NCBI GenBank assembly: GCA_030618945.1 | Contig: JAUXCI010000128.1 | Span: forward strand, 1-7,080 | Source of the DNA: Flavobacteriaceae bacterium | Lineage (GTDB): Bacteria; Bacteroidota; Bacteroidia; Flavobacteriales; Flavobacteriaceae | Reading direction: 5' to 3' | Length of the DNA stretch: 7,080 bases | Shown: positions 1 to 5,681 of the stretch, piece by piece | Position numbering within the stretch: position 1 is the stretch's first letter | How the letters are laid out: each line of letters begins with the position of its first letter | Program-made: the position numbers and the translations under genes | The notes under the pieces: model-generated | The model's input: only the letters and a program-made list of their open reading frames with translations | Databases searched by the model: none | Told to the model about the DNA's origin: nothing

Positions 1-890
1 ATCTGTGGTACTGCTAGGGCCACCATTTCGAGTAATTTGGCAAAGTCAACGGCTGTGGCTTGTGCAATGTCTGAAGCATTTTTTAAATCTTTTTTCAAGC
101 CACCCCCATACCATAGGTAGGAGTCAACGTTCTGCCCAAGTAAGGTGATCTCTTTATATCCTTTTTTATGAAGATCCAAGGCTTCATCAATAATGCTCTT
201 TGGGTCCCTGCTTCTTTCTCTACCTCTCGTAAAAGGAACCACGCAAAAAGTACACATATTGTCGCAACCTCTGGTAATCGATATAAAGGCAGATACGCCA
301 TTGGTATTAAGTCGAACCGGAGTAACGTCTCCATAAGTTTCTTCTTTTGACAGAATTACGTTTATTGCATCCTTTCCCGTTTCAATTTCTTTCACCAAAT
401 TTGGCAGGTCTCGATAGGCATCAGGACCTACAACCAGGTCAACCATTTTTTCCTCTTCCAAAAATTTAGTTTTCAGTCTTTCGGCCATACAGCCTAGAAC
501 TCCAATTTTCATGTTGGGATTGATTCTTTTAACACGATTGTATTTTTGCAACCTTTTTCTGATTGTTTGTTCTGCTTTTTCCCTAATGGAACAGGTGTTG
601 ACCAATACCAAATCCGCATCTTCTAATAAATGTGTGGTGTCAAAGCCTTCTTTGGCAAGAATTGCAGCAACTATCTCACTATCGTTCAAATTCATCTGGC
701 AGCCATAACTTTCTATAAACAGTTTCTTTTTATTGGTATTATTTGAGTTTAATTCTTGATTAACAGTTAATTCACCGTTGTATTCGTTAGGATTCTTTTG
801 GGTAAAATTACGAGTAAAATTTTGTTTTTCAGATTTTAATAAATTACCTAAATCATTAGTATCTAATATGCTATCGTTTTTCTCCTTCAT
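1..890 (-). CDS. miaB: MiaB, tRNA-2-methylthio-N6-dimethylallyladenosine synthase (N-terminal part, cut by window edge)
   Basis: Radical-SAM methylthiotransferase that adds a 2-methylthio group to isopentenyl-adenosine 37 of tRNAs reading UNN codons. The reading frame starts at the ATG complementary to 888-890 and stays open for 296 codons to the window edge. Residues 1-53 are a polar Asn/Lys-rich extension. The UPF0004 domain begins at about residue 56 with [10 protein letters not shown] and carries the three cluster cysteines C64, C100 (NTCSIRE) and C134 (GCMAER). The radical-SAM motif CxxxCxxC is C209-C213-C216 within [11 protein letters not shown], followed by [10 protein letters not shown], which is typical of MiaB. 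The rest of the radical-SAM barrel and the TRAM domain lie outside the window. No Shine-Dalgarno sequence is visible. The family call is near certain; the exact start is less so, because the extension is poorly conserved. Confidence 0.95.
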   Translation of the reverse strand, partial: MKEKNDSILDTNDLGNLLKSEKQNFTRNFTQKNPNEYNGELTVNQELNSNNTNKKKLFIESYGCQMNLNDSEIVAAILAKEGFDTTHLLEDADLVLVNTCSIREKAEQTIRKRLQKYNRVKRINPNMKIGVLGCMAERLKTKFLEEEKMVDLVVGPDAYRDLPNLVKEIETGKDAINVILSKEETYGDVTPVRLNTNGVSAFISITRGCDNMCTFCVVPFTRGRERSRDPKSIIDEALDLHKKGYKEITLLGQNVDSYLWYGGGLKKDLKNASDIAQATAVDFAKLLEMVALAVPQ

Positions 891-894
891 CTGA

Positions 895-947
895 TGGGTA
901 AAAATATTTTTTTTAATTTTTATTTTTACCCACCGTTTGGGTAAAAA
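895..947 (-). promoter_or_regulatory. miaB leader with competing inverted repeats
   Basis: Three 10-12 base arms of one motif lie here. TGGGTAAAAATA (895-906) is the perfect inverse of 921-932, and 923-932 is also the perfect inverse of 938-947 (TGGGTAAAAA). In a miaB transcript the middle arm could pair upstream (10 bp, 5-nt loop) or downstream (12 bp, 14-nt loop), but not both. The downstream hairpin ends four bases before the miaB ATG. Neither hairpin is followed by a U-run on the minus strand, so an intrinsic terminator is unlikely. A further TGGGTAAAA lies inside the coding region at 799-807. A regulatory role is inference. Confidence 0.4.
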
Positions 948-960
948 AATAATCAGGGTG

Positions 961-968
961 CAAATATA
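961..968 (-). promoter_or_regulatory. Candidate Bacteroidota -7 box for miaB
   Basis: On the minus strand this reads TATATTTG, an exact match to the TAnnTTTG -7 consensus of the primary sigma factor in Bacteroidota. It lies about 70 bases upstream of the miaB start. No TTTG -33 box is seen at the expected 19-base spacing (988-991 reads GTCA on this strand), which weakens the call. Another candidate promoter lies directly upstream (974-1001). Confidence 0.35.
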
Positions 969-973
969 GAAAC

Positions 974-1001
974 ATTATATGATATACTGACATTTTGTCA
1001 A
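974..1001 (-). promoter_or_regulatory. Perfect TTGACA-N16-TATAAT promoter-like pair upstream of miaB
   Basis: Read on the minus strand, TTGACA occupies 1001-996 and TATAAT occupies 979-974, separated by 16 bases. These are the exact sigma-70 consensus hexamers of Proteobacteria, unusual in a genome that otherwise shows TAnnTTTG-type signals. Transcription from it would begin near 967 and run into miaB. AT-rich DNA makes a chance TATAAT easy, but the paired perfect TTGACA is less expected. Confidence 0.35.
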
Positions 1002-1007
1002 TATACT
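982..1007. repeat. Palindrome TGACA-TTT-TGTCA flanked by ATATACT direct repeats
   Basis: A perfect 5+3+5 inverted repeat (TGACATTTTGTCA, 988-1000) sits between two identical ATATACT copies at 982-988 and 1001-1007; the first copy overlaps the palindrome by one base. The palindrome overlaps the -35-like hexamer of the miaB-directed promoter candidate, so it is a possible operator. The adjoining stretch to about 1109 is AT-rich and I see no gene or RNA in it. Confidence 0.3.
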
Positions 1008-1109
1008 AAACCACGTAATACGAGAACCATTTCTATTTTAATTGTACAGTATAATTTATAGTTCCTTGTAACATAACCTATCATAATTTAATATTGATAC
1101 AGTTCTATA

Positions 1110-1298
1110 TTATAACCATCGATAGTATATTAAATTCATCCTGTCAATCGACATATACTCGGCTGTGAGGCTAAGGGCAATGACCTCAAGGTCACTCATC
1201 TTCTTGGGCCTGCCAACTTTCGGTCGGTTTTCAGCTTCTATATTCAAAGAACTTAAAACTTCTAATATTTTAAAATAATTTTTCGCTATATTTGACAT
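1110..1298 (-). pseudogene. IS982-family transposase, N-terminal remnant
   Basis: The 62-codon frame begins MSNIAKNYFKIL and contains RPKVGRPKKMSDLEVIALSL followed by TAEYMSID. This is the characteristic N-terminus of IS982-family transposases from Bacteroidota, which are normally close to 290-300 residues. Family-like sequence stops after about residue 52 (near 1143); the remaining residues (RMNLIYYRWL) look like read-through into unrelated AT-rich DNA before a stop. The catalytic DDE part is absent, so the element cannot encode its own transposition. I could not find convincing terminal inverted repeats or a target duplication. It marks an old insertion between miaB and the plus-strand gene group. 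Confidence 0.8.
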
Positions 1299-1322
1299 AG
1301 GTATTGGGTTTATTTTTAGACA

Positions 1323-1349
1323 ATAAGATGCTGTATTTCAGCACCTTAT
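1323..1349. repeat. Imperfect hairpin upstream of the IS982 remnant
   Basis: ATAAGATGCTG (1323-1333) and CAGCACCTTAT (1339-1349) form an 11-position stem with one A-C mismatch around a 5-nt TATTT loop. On the plus strand a T-rich run begins about six bases later (1356 onward), too far for a classical intrinsic terminator. It lies about 25 bases before the transposase start codon on the minus strand, so it may belong to the end region of the lost insertion sequence. Function unknown. Confidence 0.35.
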
Positions 1350-1413
1350 CCAATATCTTTTTTACTTTATTCAAAAAATAGTTTCACCCAACGGAATAAT
1401 AAGATATATATTC

Positions 1414-1791
1414 ATGTTTTTTAAAAAATCAAGAATAAATAGATGGGATGCTTTCACCTGTAAGCTATATGAAATTCTGCCAGAAGCGGAATTCACAGAG
1501 GATATTCCAAGCCATCCCATTATATATTTTAAAATTTCAAATAAAAAGTTTAAAATATATAGTTTAGAAAACTATTTAAAAAGAACGAAATTTTTTATTG
1601 AATTCAATACGTATCTTCAAATATCAGGAATAGATGAGAGTGAAATTAATATTTTAAGTAAAAGGGTTCGTGAGATTGTGAATTGTAATATGATTATAAA
1701 GGAAAATAGTATTATTTTGAATATATCTAAAACGCATAAACTAGATAAGCTTATGAAGTTTATTGAAGAACAAAAAAGGACAACTGTATAG
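1414..1791 (+). CDS. Hypothetical protein, 125 residues, unrecognised
   Basis: I do not recognise this family. The frame opens at ATG 1414 (MFFKKSRINRWD) and ends at TAG 1789-1791. The product looks soluble and basic, with no signal peptide and no membrane segment. An alternation of beta-like stretches (PIIYFKISNKKFKIYSL at about 36-52, KFFIEFNTYLQISGI at about 59-73, MIIKENSIILNIS at about 94-106) and helical stretches (about 76-90 and the Lys-rich C-terminus) suggests a small alpha/beta domain. The gene is very AT-rich. It lies 32 bases before the CaCA antiporter on the same strand, so the two may share a transcript and a role, but nothing in the sequence proves this. The start is uncertain because no ribosome-binding site is visible. 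Confidence 0.6.
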   Translation: MFFKKSRINRWDAFTCKLYEILPEAEFTEDIPSHPIIYFKISNKKFKIYSLENYLKRTKFFIEFNTYLQISGIDESEINILSKRVREIVNCNMIIKENSIILNISKTHKLDKLMKFIEEQKRTTV

Positions 1792-1823
1792 TTTAAATTC
1801 CTTATAAATATTAAACCATAATT

Positions 1824-2921
1824 TTGGAGAAGAAATTTAATAAAAATAATATTTTACTGCTAATTTCAAAAAAAGGAAATATTAAATATTTTGTTTCATT
1901 TTTTCTAATTATAGCAGCTTATTTTAGTTATGTTTTTATAAAAGGCCCAATTCTAATCGTATTCTTGATTATTGCAATGCTTGGAATTTTATTACTATTT
2001 AATATTCCTTCTAAATGGGTTGAGGATAGCTTTTCCAAAATTTCGTATAGATTTAAAATTTCTTCAGCTATAGCTGGAGGTTTTTTTTTGGCAATCGCAA
2101 GTTCAGCTCCAGAATTTTTTACGGCAACTTCAGGGGTGCTATACTATAACATATTTAGTATAGGGTTTGCTACCTTAATTTGGTCAGCCATTTTTAATTT
2201 ATGTGTTATTATTGGCGTTGTCACATTTATAAAGAATCCAATACTAGTTAGAAAAAGTATTTTGCTTAGGGATATGCCTTTTTTAGGTATTACAATTTTC
2301 ACTTTATTAATTTTAGCGCTGGATGGTGTATACTCGACTTCAGATTTTATAATACTTATCAGTGTTTATTTAATCTATTTATCGTTTTTATATTTCGATA
2401 AATCCAAACCTTATAACATTACCAAAACCGATTATTCTAGGAGAGAGGTTATTTTAAAATTGTTTTTTGGTATGATTCTGATTGCCCTTTTAGCGCATTC
2501 TATGGTGTCAATTGGTCAAGAAACCATAGAACTATTTGAACAATTTTATGGCTATACCCTACCTATTGGCGTTTTAGCTTGTACTATATATGGTCCTGGA
2601 ACCTCAATTGCAGATTTGTTTATGTCAGTAGCAGCAATTAGAAAAGGTAATTATACCGCTGCTATATTAAATGGAATAAGTTCTAATACTTTTGATTTAA
2701 CAATTTGTATTGGAATACCTGGTTTGGCCTATACTTTTTTAACTGGAAACGAAATTCTTATTAATTTGAACTCTTCATTGTTAATAATATCAATGTTATT
2801 GCTAAGCTTTATTTTGGTGTACTTTACGCTAAGAGATGGAAGAGTCACAAAAAGAAAAGGGACAGTTTTACTTGTATATTTCTTTAGTTGCATGATTATA
2901 TATTTAATTCAAATATTTTGA
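1824..2921 (+). CDS. CaCA-family Ca2+/cation antiporter, NCKX-like
   Basis: Integral membrane exchanger, expected to move Ca2+ against Na+ (and perhaps K+) or H+ across the inner membrane. About ten hydrophobic segments are split by a polar linker at about 192-208. The alpha-1 repeat spans about 82-131: AGGFFLAIASSAPEFFT, with acidic E97, then SAIFN with N125. The alpha-2 repeat spans about 249-301: GPGTSIADLFMSVAAIRKG with D264, then SSNTFDL with D291. Asp instead of Glu in the second motif, and Asp in the NTFD position, match the SLC24/NCKX type; D291 aligns by eye with the Asp known to govern K+ dependence in NCKX2. The length (365) suits a minimal two-repeat exchanger. The only usable start is TTG at 1824, since an in-frame TAA lies at 1812-1814 and the first internal Met is residue 52. 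Ion specificity is inference. Confidence 0.85.
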   Translation: MEKKFNKNNILLLISKKGNIKYFVSFFLIIAAYFSYVFIKGPILIVFLIIAMLGILLLFNIPSKWVEDSFSKISYRFKISSAIAGGFFLAIASSAPEFFTATSGVLYYNIFSIGFATLIWSAIFNLCVIIGVVTFIKNPILVRKSILLRDMPFLGITIFTLLILALDGVYSTSDFIILISVYLIYLSFLYFDKSKPYNITKTDYSRREVILKLFFGMILIALLAHSMVSIGQETIELFEQFYGYTLPIGVLACTIYGPGTSIADLFMSVAAIRKGNYTAAILNGISSNTFDLTICIGIPGLAYTFLTGNEILINLNSSLLIISMLLLSFILVYFTLRDGRVTKRKGTVLLVYFFSCMIIYLIQIF

Positions 2922-3058
2922 ATGACATATTTCATTCATTAAGACAGGTTCATGTATCATTTTAATTCTCGACCAGTTTAATAGTAAAGAAAGTAAATTA
3001 CGTTGGGTTACATGAAAACAATCCTTGAGAATTCAATTATCTATTTGATTATGATTTG

Positions 3059-3066
3059 TATCTTTG
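3059..3066 (+). promoter_or_regulatory. Candidate -7 box for the DUF3124 gene and downstream operon
   Basis: TATCTTTG matches the Bacteroidota TAnnTTTG consensus exactly. Transcription would start near 3073, giving a short leader of about 16 bases to the ATG at 3089. No TTTG at the ideal 19-base spacing is seen; the nearest (3044-3047) is too close. The sequence CTTGAGAAT / TTTGAGAAT occurs twice nearby (3024-3032 and 3063-3071). The rest of the 2922-3088 gap holds nothing I can name. Confidence 0.4.
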
Positions 3067-3088
3067 AGAATAATGTGAAAATTGTAAA

Positions 3089-3601
3089 ATGAGAAAAATT
3101 ATTAAAATAATATTTATATCCTTAGTTTTTCTTTCTTGTCAAAGTGAATCAGATAAAAACCTTGATCAACAAGCAGATTGGGCGAGTAGAAAATCAGAAA
3201 TTATCAATTTCAATGATTACATTCAAGGTAAAACGTATCTTCCAGTTTATTCGCATATTTATCATATCCACGAACATCAAACTTTTGATCTTACCATTAC
3301 AATTAGCATTCGTAATGTGTCAATGACTGATTCAGTTTATATTTTAAAAGCTGATTATTATAATACCGTTGGAACCAATGTTAGGCAATATTTAAAATAC
3401 CCCGTTTTTTTGAAGCCGTTGGAAACTGTGGAAATAATTATCGAAGATCGCGATATGGAAGGTGGTTCTGGTGCTAATTTTATATTTGACTGGGCAGTTG
3501 AAAATGATAAAAATCCTCCTTTGTTTGAGTCGGTAATGATTTCACCATATGAACAAGAAGGATTAGCGTTCATGACAAGAGGAGTAAGAATATTTGAATA
3601 A
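3089..3601 (+). CDS. DUF3124-domain lipoprotein
   Basis: Predicted envelope lipoprotein. Residues 1-16 form a signal peptide (MRKIIKIIFISLVFLS) ending at C17, the likely lipidated cysteine (FLSCQS). The mature part from about 49 to 168 matches my recollection of DUF3124: TYLPVYSHIYHIHEH, then LTITISIRNVS, DSVYILKADYYNTVG, KPLETVEIIIEDRD, GGSGANFIFDW (125-135) and an ESVMISPYEQEGLAFMTRG tail. It reads as a beta-rich fold. No biochemical function is established as far as I know. It heads the DUF1538 / P-II-like / CBS group, with an 84-base gap to the next gene, which suggests an outer or periplasmic partner of the membrane complex. Whether it faces the periplasm or the surface cannot be decided; the residues after the Cys are only mildly acidic. 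Confidence 0.85.
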   Translation: MRKIIKIIFISLVFLSCQSESDKNLDQQADWASRKSEIINFNDYIQGKTYLPVYSHIYHIHEHQTFDLTITISIRNVSMTDSVYILKADYYNTVGTNVRQYLKYPVFLKPLETVEIIIEDRDMEGGSGANFIFDWAVENDKNPPLFESVMISPYEQEGLAFMTRGVRIFE

Positions 3602-3675
3602 ATTGAACGACTTAGTTAACATTCCACTTCTTATTATCGTAGTAATTGACCCTTTGGGTTCATATGCAGCACATT

Positions 3676-3680
3676 AAGGA
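3676..3680 (+). promoter_or_regulatory. Shine-Dalgarno-like AAGGA before the first DUF1538 gene
   Basis: AAGGA lies five bases before the ATG at 3686 and supports that start, which also directly follows an in-frame TAG (3683-3685). It stands out because the other genes here lack such a sequence. It overlaps the TAA (3675-3677) of a possible 24-residue open frame from 3603. Confidence 0.4.
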
Positions 3681-3685
3681 AATAG

Positions 3686-4435
3686 ATGATTGTGAGATAT
3701 AAACAGAACATCCAAAATATATTCAGAAAATTAAAAGTTGCACTTATGGACCTGGTTCCGATAATAGTGGTGGTTGTTTTTTTTCAGAGTGTTGTTATCC
3801 AGCAGCCGTTTCCTCAAATTGGGGAAGTTATATTCGGTTTCTTGTTTGTAATAGTAGGGTTGATGTTGTTCGTGGAAGGTCTGAAGATTGGGCTGTTTCC
3901 AATTGGTGAGGCGATGGCTTACGCTCTTGCCAAGAAGGGTAGTCTTATATGGCTATTGATTTTTTCCTTCGCCCTTGGTTTTTCTACAACAATTGCCGAA
4001 CCTGCCTTAATTGCAGTAGCAAAAGAAGCTTCGATAATTTCTTCTAGCGCTGGTTTAATTGAAAGCTCTCAAAAACAAATGGATTATTATGCTATGGGAC
4101 TGCGATTGACTGTGGCTTTTTCAGTTGGCTTTGCGATTGTTATTGGAGTATTACGCATTCTCAAGGGTTGGCCATTATATTATTTAATTATCGGAGGATA
4201 TGTGTTAGTCATGTTGATGACCATAATAGCCCCTGAGGAGATAATTGGTCTGGCATATGATACTGGCGGTGTTACTACTTCAACGATTACTGTTCCATTA
4301 GTAACGGCTTTAGGGGTTGGACTTGCTACTGTTATAAAAGGGAGAAGCCCCTTATTAGATGGTTTTGGACTGATTGCCTTTGCTTCACTTTTACCGATGA
4401 TCTTTGTGATGGCATATGGCTTATTTTGGTTTTAA
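3686..4435 (+). CDS. DUF1538-family membrane protein, first subunit
   Basis: Polytopic inner-membrane protein of 249 residues. An N-terminal cytoplasmic-looking stretch (1-20, basic) precedes hydrophobic segments at about 22-38, 48-72, 87-112, 141-158, 164-182 and 229-248. Conserved polar motifs lie in re-entrant-looking places: GFSTTIAEPALIAVA (98-112, E105), LAYDTGGVTTSTITVPLV (189-206, D192) and DGFGLIAFASLLP (225-237, D225). Two G.(S/T)TT...P elements in one chain suggest an internal duplication, as in many secondary transporters. From memory, a Halomonas pair of DUF1538 proteins (UmpA/UmpB) was reported as a two-component Na+(Li+,K+)/H+ antiporter needing both subunits. The next gene, 15 bases on, is its paralogue, and in other bacteria the halves can be one long protein. 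The substrate here is inference. Confidence 0.88.
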   Translation: MIVRYKQNIQNIFRKLKVALMDLVPIIVVVVFFQSVVIQQPFPQIGEVIFGFLFVIVGLMLFVEGLKIGLFPIGEAMAYALAKKGSLIWLLIFSFALGFSTTIAEPALIAVAKEASIISSSAGLIESSQKQMDYYAMGLRLTVAFSVGFAIVIGVLRILKGWPLYYLIIGGYVLVMLMTIIAPEEIIGLAYDTGGVTTSTITVPLVTALGVGLATVIKGRSPLLDGFGLIAFASLLPMIFVMAYGLFWF

Positions 4436-4450
4436 AATATATACTGATGT

Positions 4451-5239
4451 ATGGATGATTTTTTAGTGGATTTTGTTATAATTTTATTCTCTACTCTGAT
4501 AGATGTATTGCCAATCCTGGTGGTTATCATATTTTTTCAGATGGTAGTTTTGAAACAACCTATACCCCATCTTAAAAAAGTGATCCTTGGATGTGTTTAT
4601 GTTGTATTTGGACTAGCATTATTTTTAATAGGATTAGAAAAAGCACTTTTTCCTATAGGGAAAATCATGGCGACTCAATTATCAGATCCAGAATTTATTG
4701 GGACCTCAGCAAGCGGACTGTCACACTGGACGTCGTATTACTGGATTTATATTTTTGCGGCATTAATAGGCTTTTCTACTACAATTGCTGAACCATCGCT
4801 TATTGCTGTTGCAATAAAAGCGGATGAGGTTTCTGCGGGAACAATAAGCCAGAAAGGACTAAGGATTACTGTGGCGATAGGAGTAGCTTTTGCTTTGGCG
4901 CTTGGAACATTCAGGATTGTTACTGGAACACCATTATTTATCTATATCATGGTAGGATATCTTATTGTCATCGTTCAAACATTTTTTGCACCAAAAGAAC
5001 TAATTGCTTTAGCATATGATTCGGGAGGTGTTACCACTTCAACTGTGACTGTTCCTTTAGTGGCTGCACTTGGGTTGGGATTATCAAGTGCAGTACCGGG
5101 AAGAAACCCGGCCGTTGACGGTTTTGGGCTTATAGCATTTGCCAGTTTATTCCCTATAATCTCAGTATTGGGATATGCACAATTCATGAAATTGAAAATT
5201 CGATTGTTTAAATTAAAAATAAAAAAAGATGCAGTTTAA
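4451..5239 (+). CDS. DUF1538-family membrane protein, second subunit
   Basis: Paralogue of the preceding gene (262 residues) with the same topology and motifs: PILVVIIFFQMVVLKQPIPH (21-40, compare PIIVVVVFFQ in the first subunit), LFLIGLEKALFPIGK (57-71), GFSTTIAEPSLIAVA (107-121, E114), LAYDSGGVTTSTVTVPLV (187-204, D190) and DGFGLIAFASLFP (223-235). It differs by an extra loop at about 79-97 (DPEFIGTSASGLSHWTSYY) and lacks the longer loop that the first subunit has at about 115-135. A basic C-terminal tail (KLKIRLFKLKIKKDA) ends in the cytoplasm if the positive-inside rule holds, where the P-II-like protein could dock. The stop overlaps the start of that gene by 11 bases, which implies translational coupling. 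Both subunits probably assemble into one transporter. Confidence 0.88.
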   Translation: MDDFLVDFVIILFSTLIDVLPILVVIIFFQMVVLKQPIPHLKKVILGCVYVVFGLALFLIGLEKALFPIGKIMATQLSDPEFIGTSASGLSHWTSYYWIYIFAALIGFSTTIAEPSLIAVAIKADEVSAGTISQKGLRITVAIGVAFALALGTFRIVTGTPLFIYIMVGYLIVIVQTFFAPKELIALAYDSGGVTTSTVTVPLVAALGLGLSSAVPGRNPAVDGFGLIAFASLFPIISVLGYAQFMKLKIRLFKLKIKKDAV

Positions 5240-5576
5240 ATTAATTATGGCCTTTGTCAAACCGAGCATTACGGATGCTGTAGTTGACAAAATGAAAGAA
5301 GCGGGAGCCACCGGAGCTACTATTATTCATGCTCGAGGCACAGGTATGCATGAAGCAAAGTCCTTTTTTGGACTTAGTATTGAGGAACAAACTGATATCA
5401 TTGTTTTTCTAGTGGAAGAACATGTTGTGGAAAAACTCATGAAGGTAATTCAAGCAGCGGGAAAATTTGATAAACCGGGCACTGGTATAGCTTTTGTTTT
5501 ACCCTTAGAACATGTAGCCGGACTGGAAACTCAAATGAAAAAATTCAAGGATCAGGCTCGTGACAAATATTTTTAA
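5229..5576 (+). CDS. P-II-like nucleotide-sensing protein
   Basis: Small cytoplasmic P-II superfamily protein (115 residues, expected trimer) that probably binds adenine nucleotides and controls the DUF1538 transporter. Strand 1 with the hallmark KP is FKLIMAFVKP (3-12, compare IEAIIKP in GlnB); helix DAVVDKMKEAGATGATI follows (16-32), then the T-loop region at about 35-54. The B-loop is GKFDKPGTGIAFVLPLEHV (78-96), keeping GK and GxG of the nucleotide site. The T-loop is short and lacks the Tyr51 modified by uridylylation in GlnB and the YRG context, so classical GlnD control is unlikely. ATG 5229 is preferred over Met7 because it preserves strand 1. The 11-base overlap with the second DUF1538 gene and the non-canonical T-loop both argue for a dedicated partner rather than nitrogen control. 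Confidence 0.88.
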   Translation: MQFKLIMAFVKPSITDAVVDKMKEAGATGATIIHARGTGMHEAKSFFGLSIEEQTDIIVFLVEEHVVEKLMKVIQAAGKFDKPGTGIAFVLPLEHVAGLETQMKKFKDQARDKYF

Positions 5577-5577
5577 A

Positions 5578-5608
5578 ACAAATTGATAGGGGATTTCCCT
5601 AAATTTGT
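5578..5608 (+). repeat. Bulged hairpin just after the P-II-like gene
   Basis: ACAAATT (5578-5584) pairs with AATTTGT (5602-5608), and inside it TAGGG (5587-5591) pairs with CCCTA (5597-5601) around a GATTT loop. A two-base bulge (GA, 5585-5586) separates the two helices, giving 12 base pairs in all. It begins two bases after the stop codon and is not followed by a U-run. It could stabilise the 3' end of the upstream message or slow transcription before the CBS gene. Confidence 0.4.
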
Positions 5609-5620
5609 AGAAAATGATAA

Positions 5621-5646
5621 AAGTATGCTAAGGCATGTTTATTTTT
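5621..5646 (+). terminator. Weak intrinsic-terminator-like hairpin between P-II-like and CBS genes
   Basis: AAGTATGC (5621-5628) and GCATGTTT (5633-5640) form an 8-pair stem with two G-U pairs and a TAAG loop, followed by ATTTTT (5641-5646). The stem is weak, so at most partial termination is expected. This would lower CBS-gene expression relative to the genes before it. Confidence 0.3.
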
Positions 5647-5681
5647 AATAAATTCACTTTAGGCAATAAAATAAAAAAAAG

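Noticed and set aside
95..334. 79-codon minus-strand frame inside miaB
   Set aside because: It is a shifted frame within the clearly coding miaB sequence, which carries all the conserved cysteines in another frame.
1304..1391. TTGGGT (1304-1309) and ACCCAA (1386-1391) as terminal repeats of the IS982 remnant
   Set aside because: Only six bases, both on the same side of the transposase fragment, and no target duplication visible.
1791..1816. GTTTAA / TTAAAC inverted repeat between the unknown gene and the exchanger
   Set aside because: Six weak pairs with a 14-base loop and no T-run; expected by chance in such AT-rich DNA.
2919..2938. Inverted repeat TGAATGA / TCATTCA over the exchanger stop codon, possible terminator
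   Set aside because: The stem is AT-rich with only two G-C pairs and there is no T-run after it.
3649..3659. ACCC-TTT-GGGT mini-palindrome upstream of the first DUF1538 gene
   Set aside because: A four-pair stem with no supporting promoter boxes; too short to call an operator.
4975..5187. Antisense frame opposite the second DUF1538 gene
   Set aside because: Mirror of the conserved GGVTTST and DGFG motifs on the coding strand; no independent protein features.
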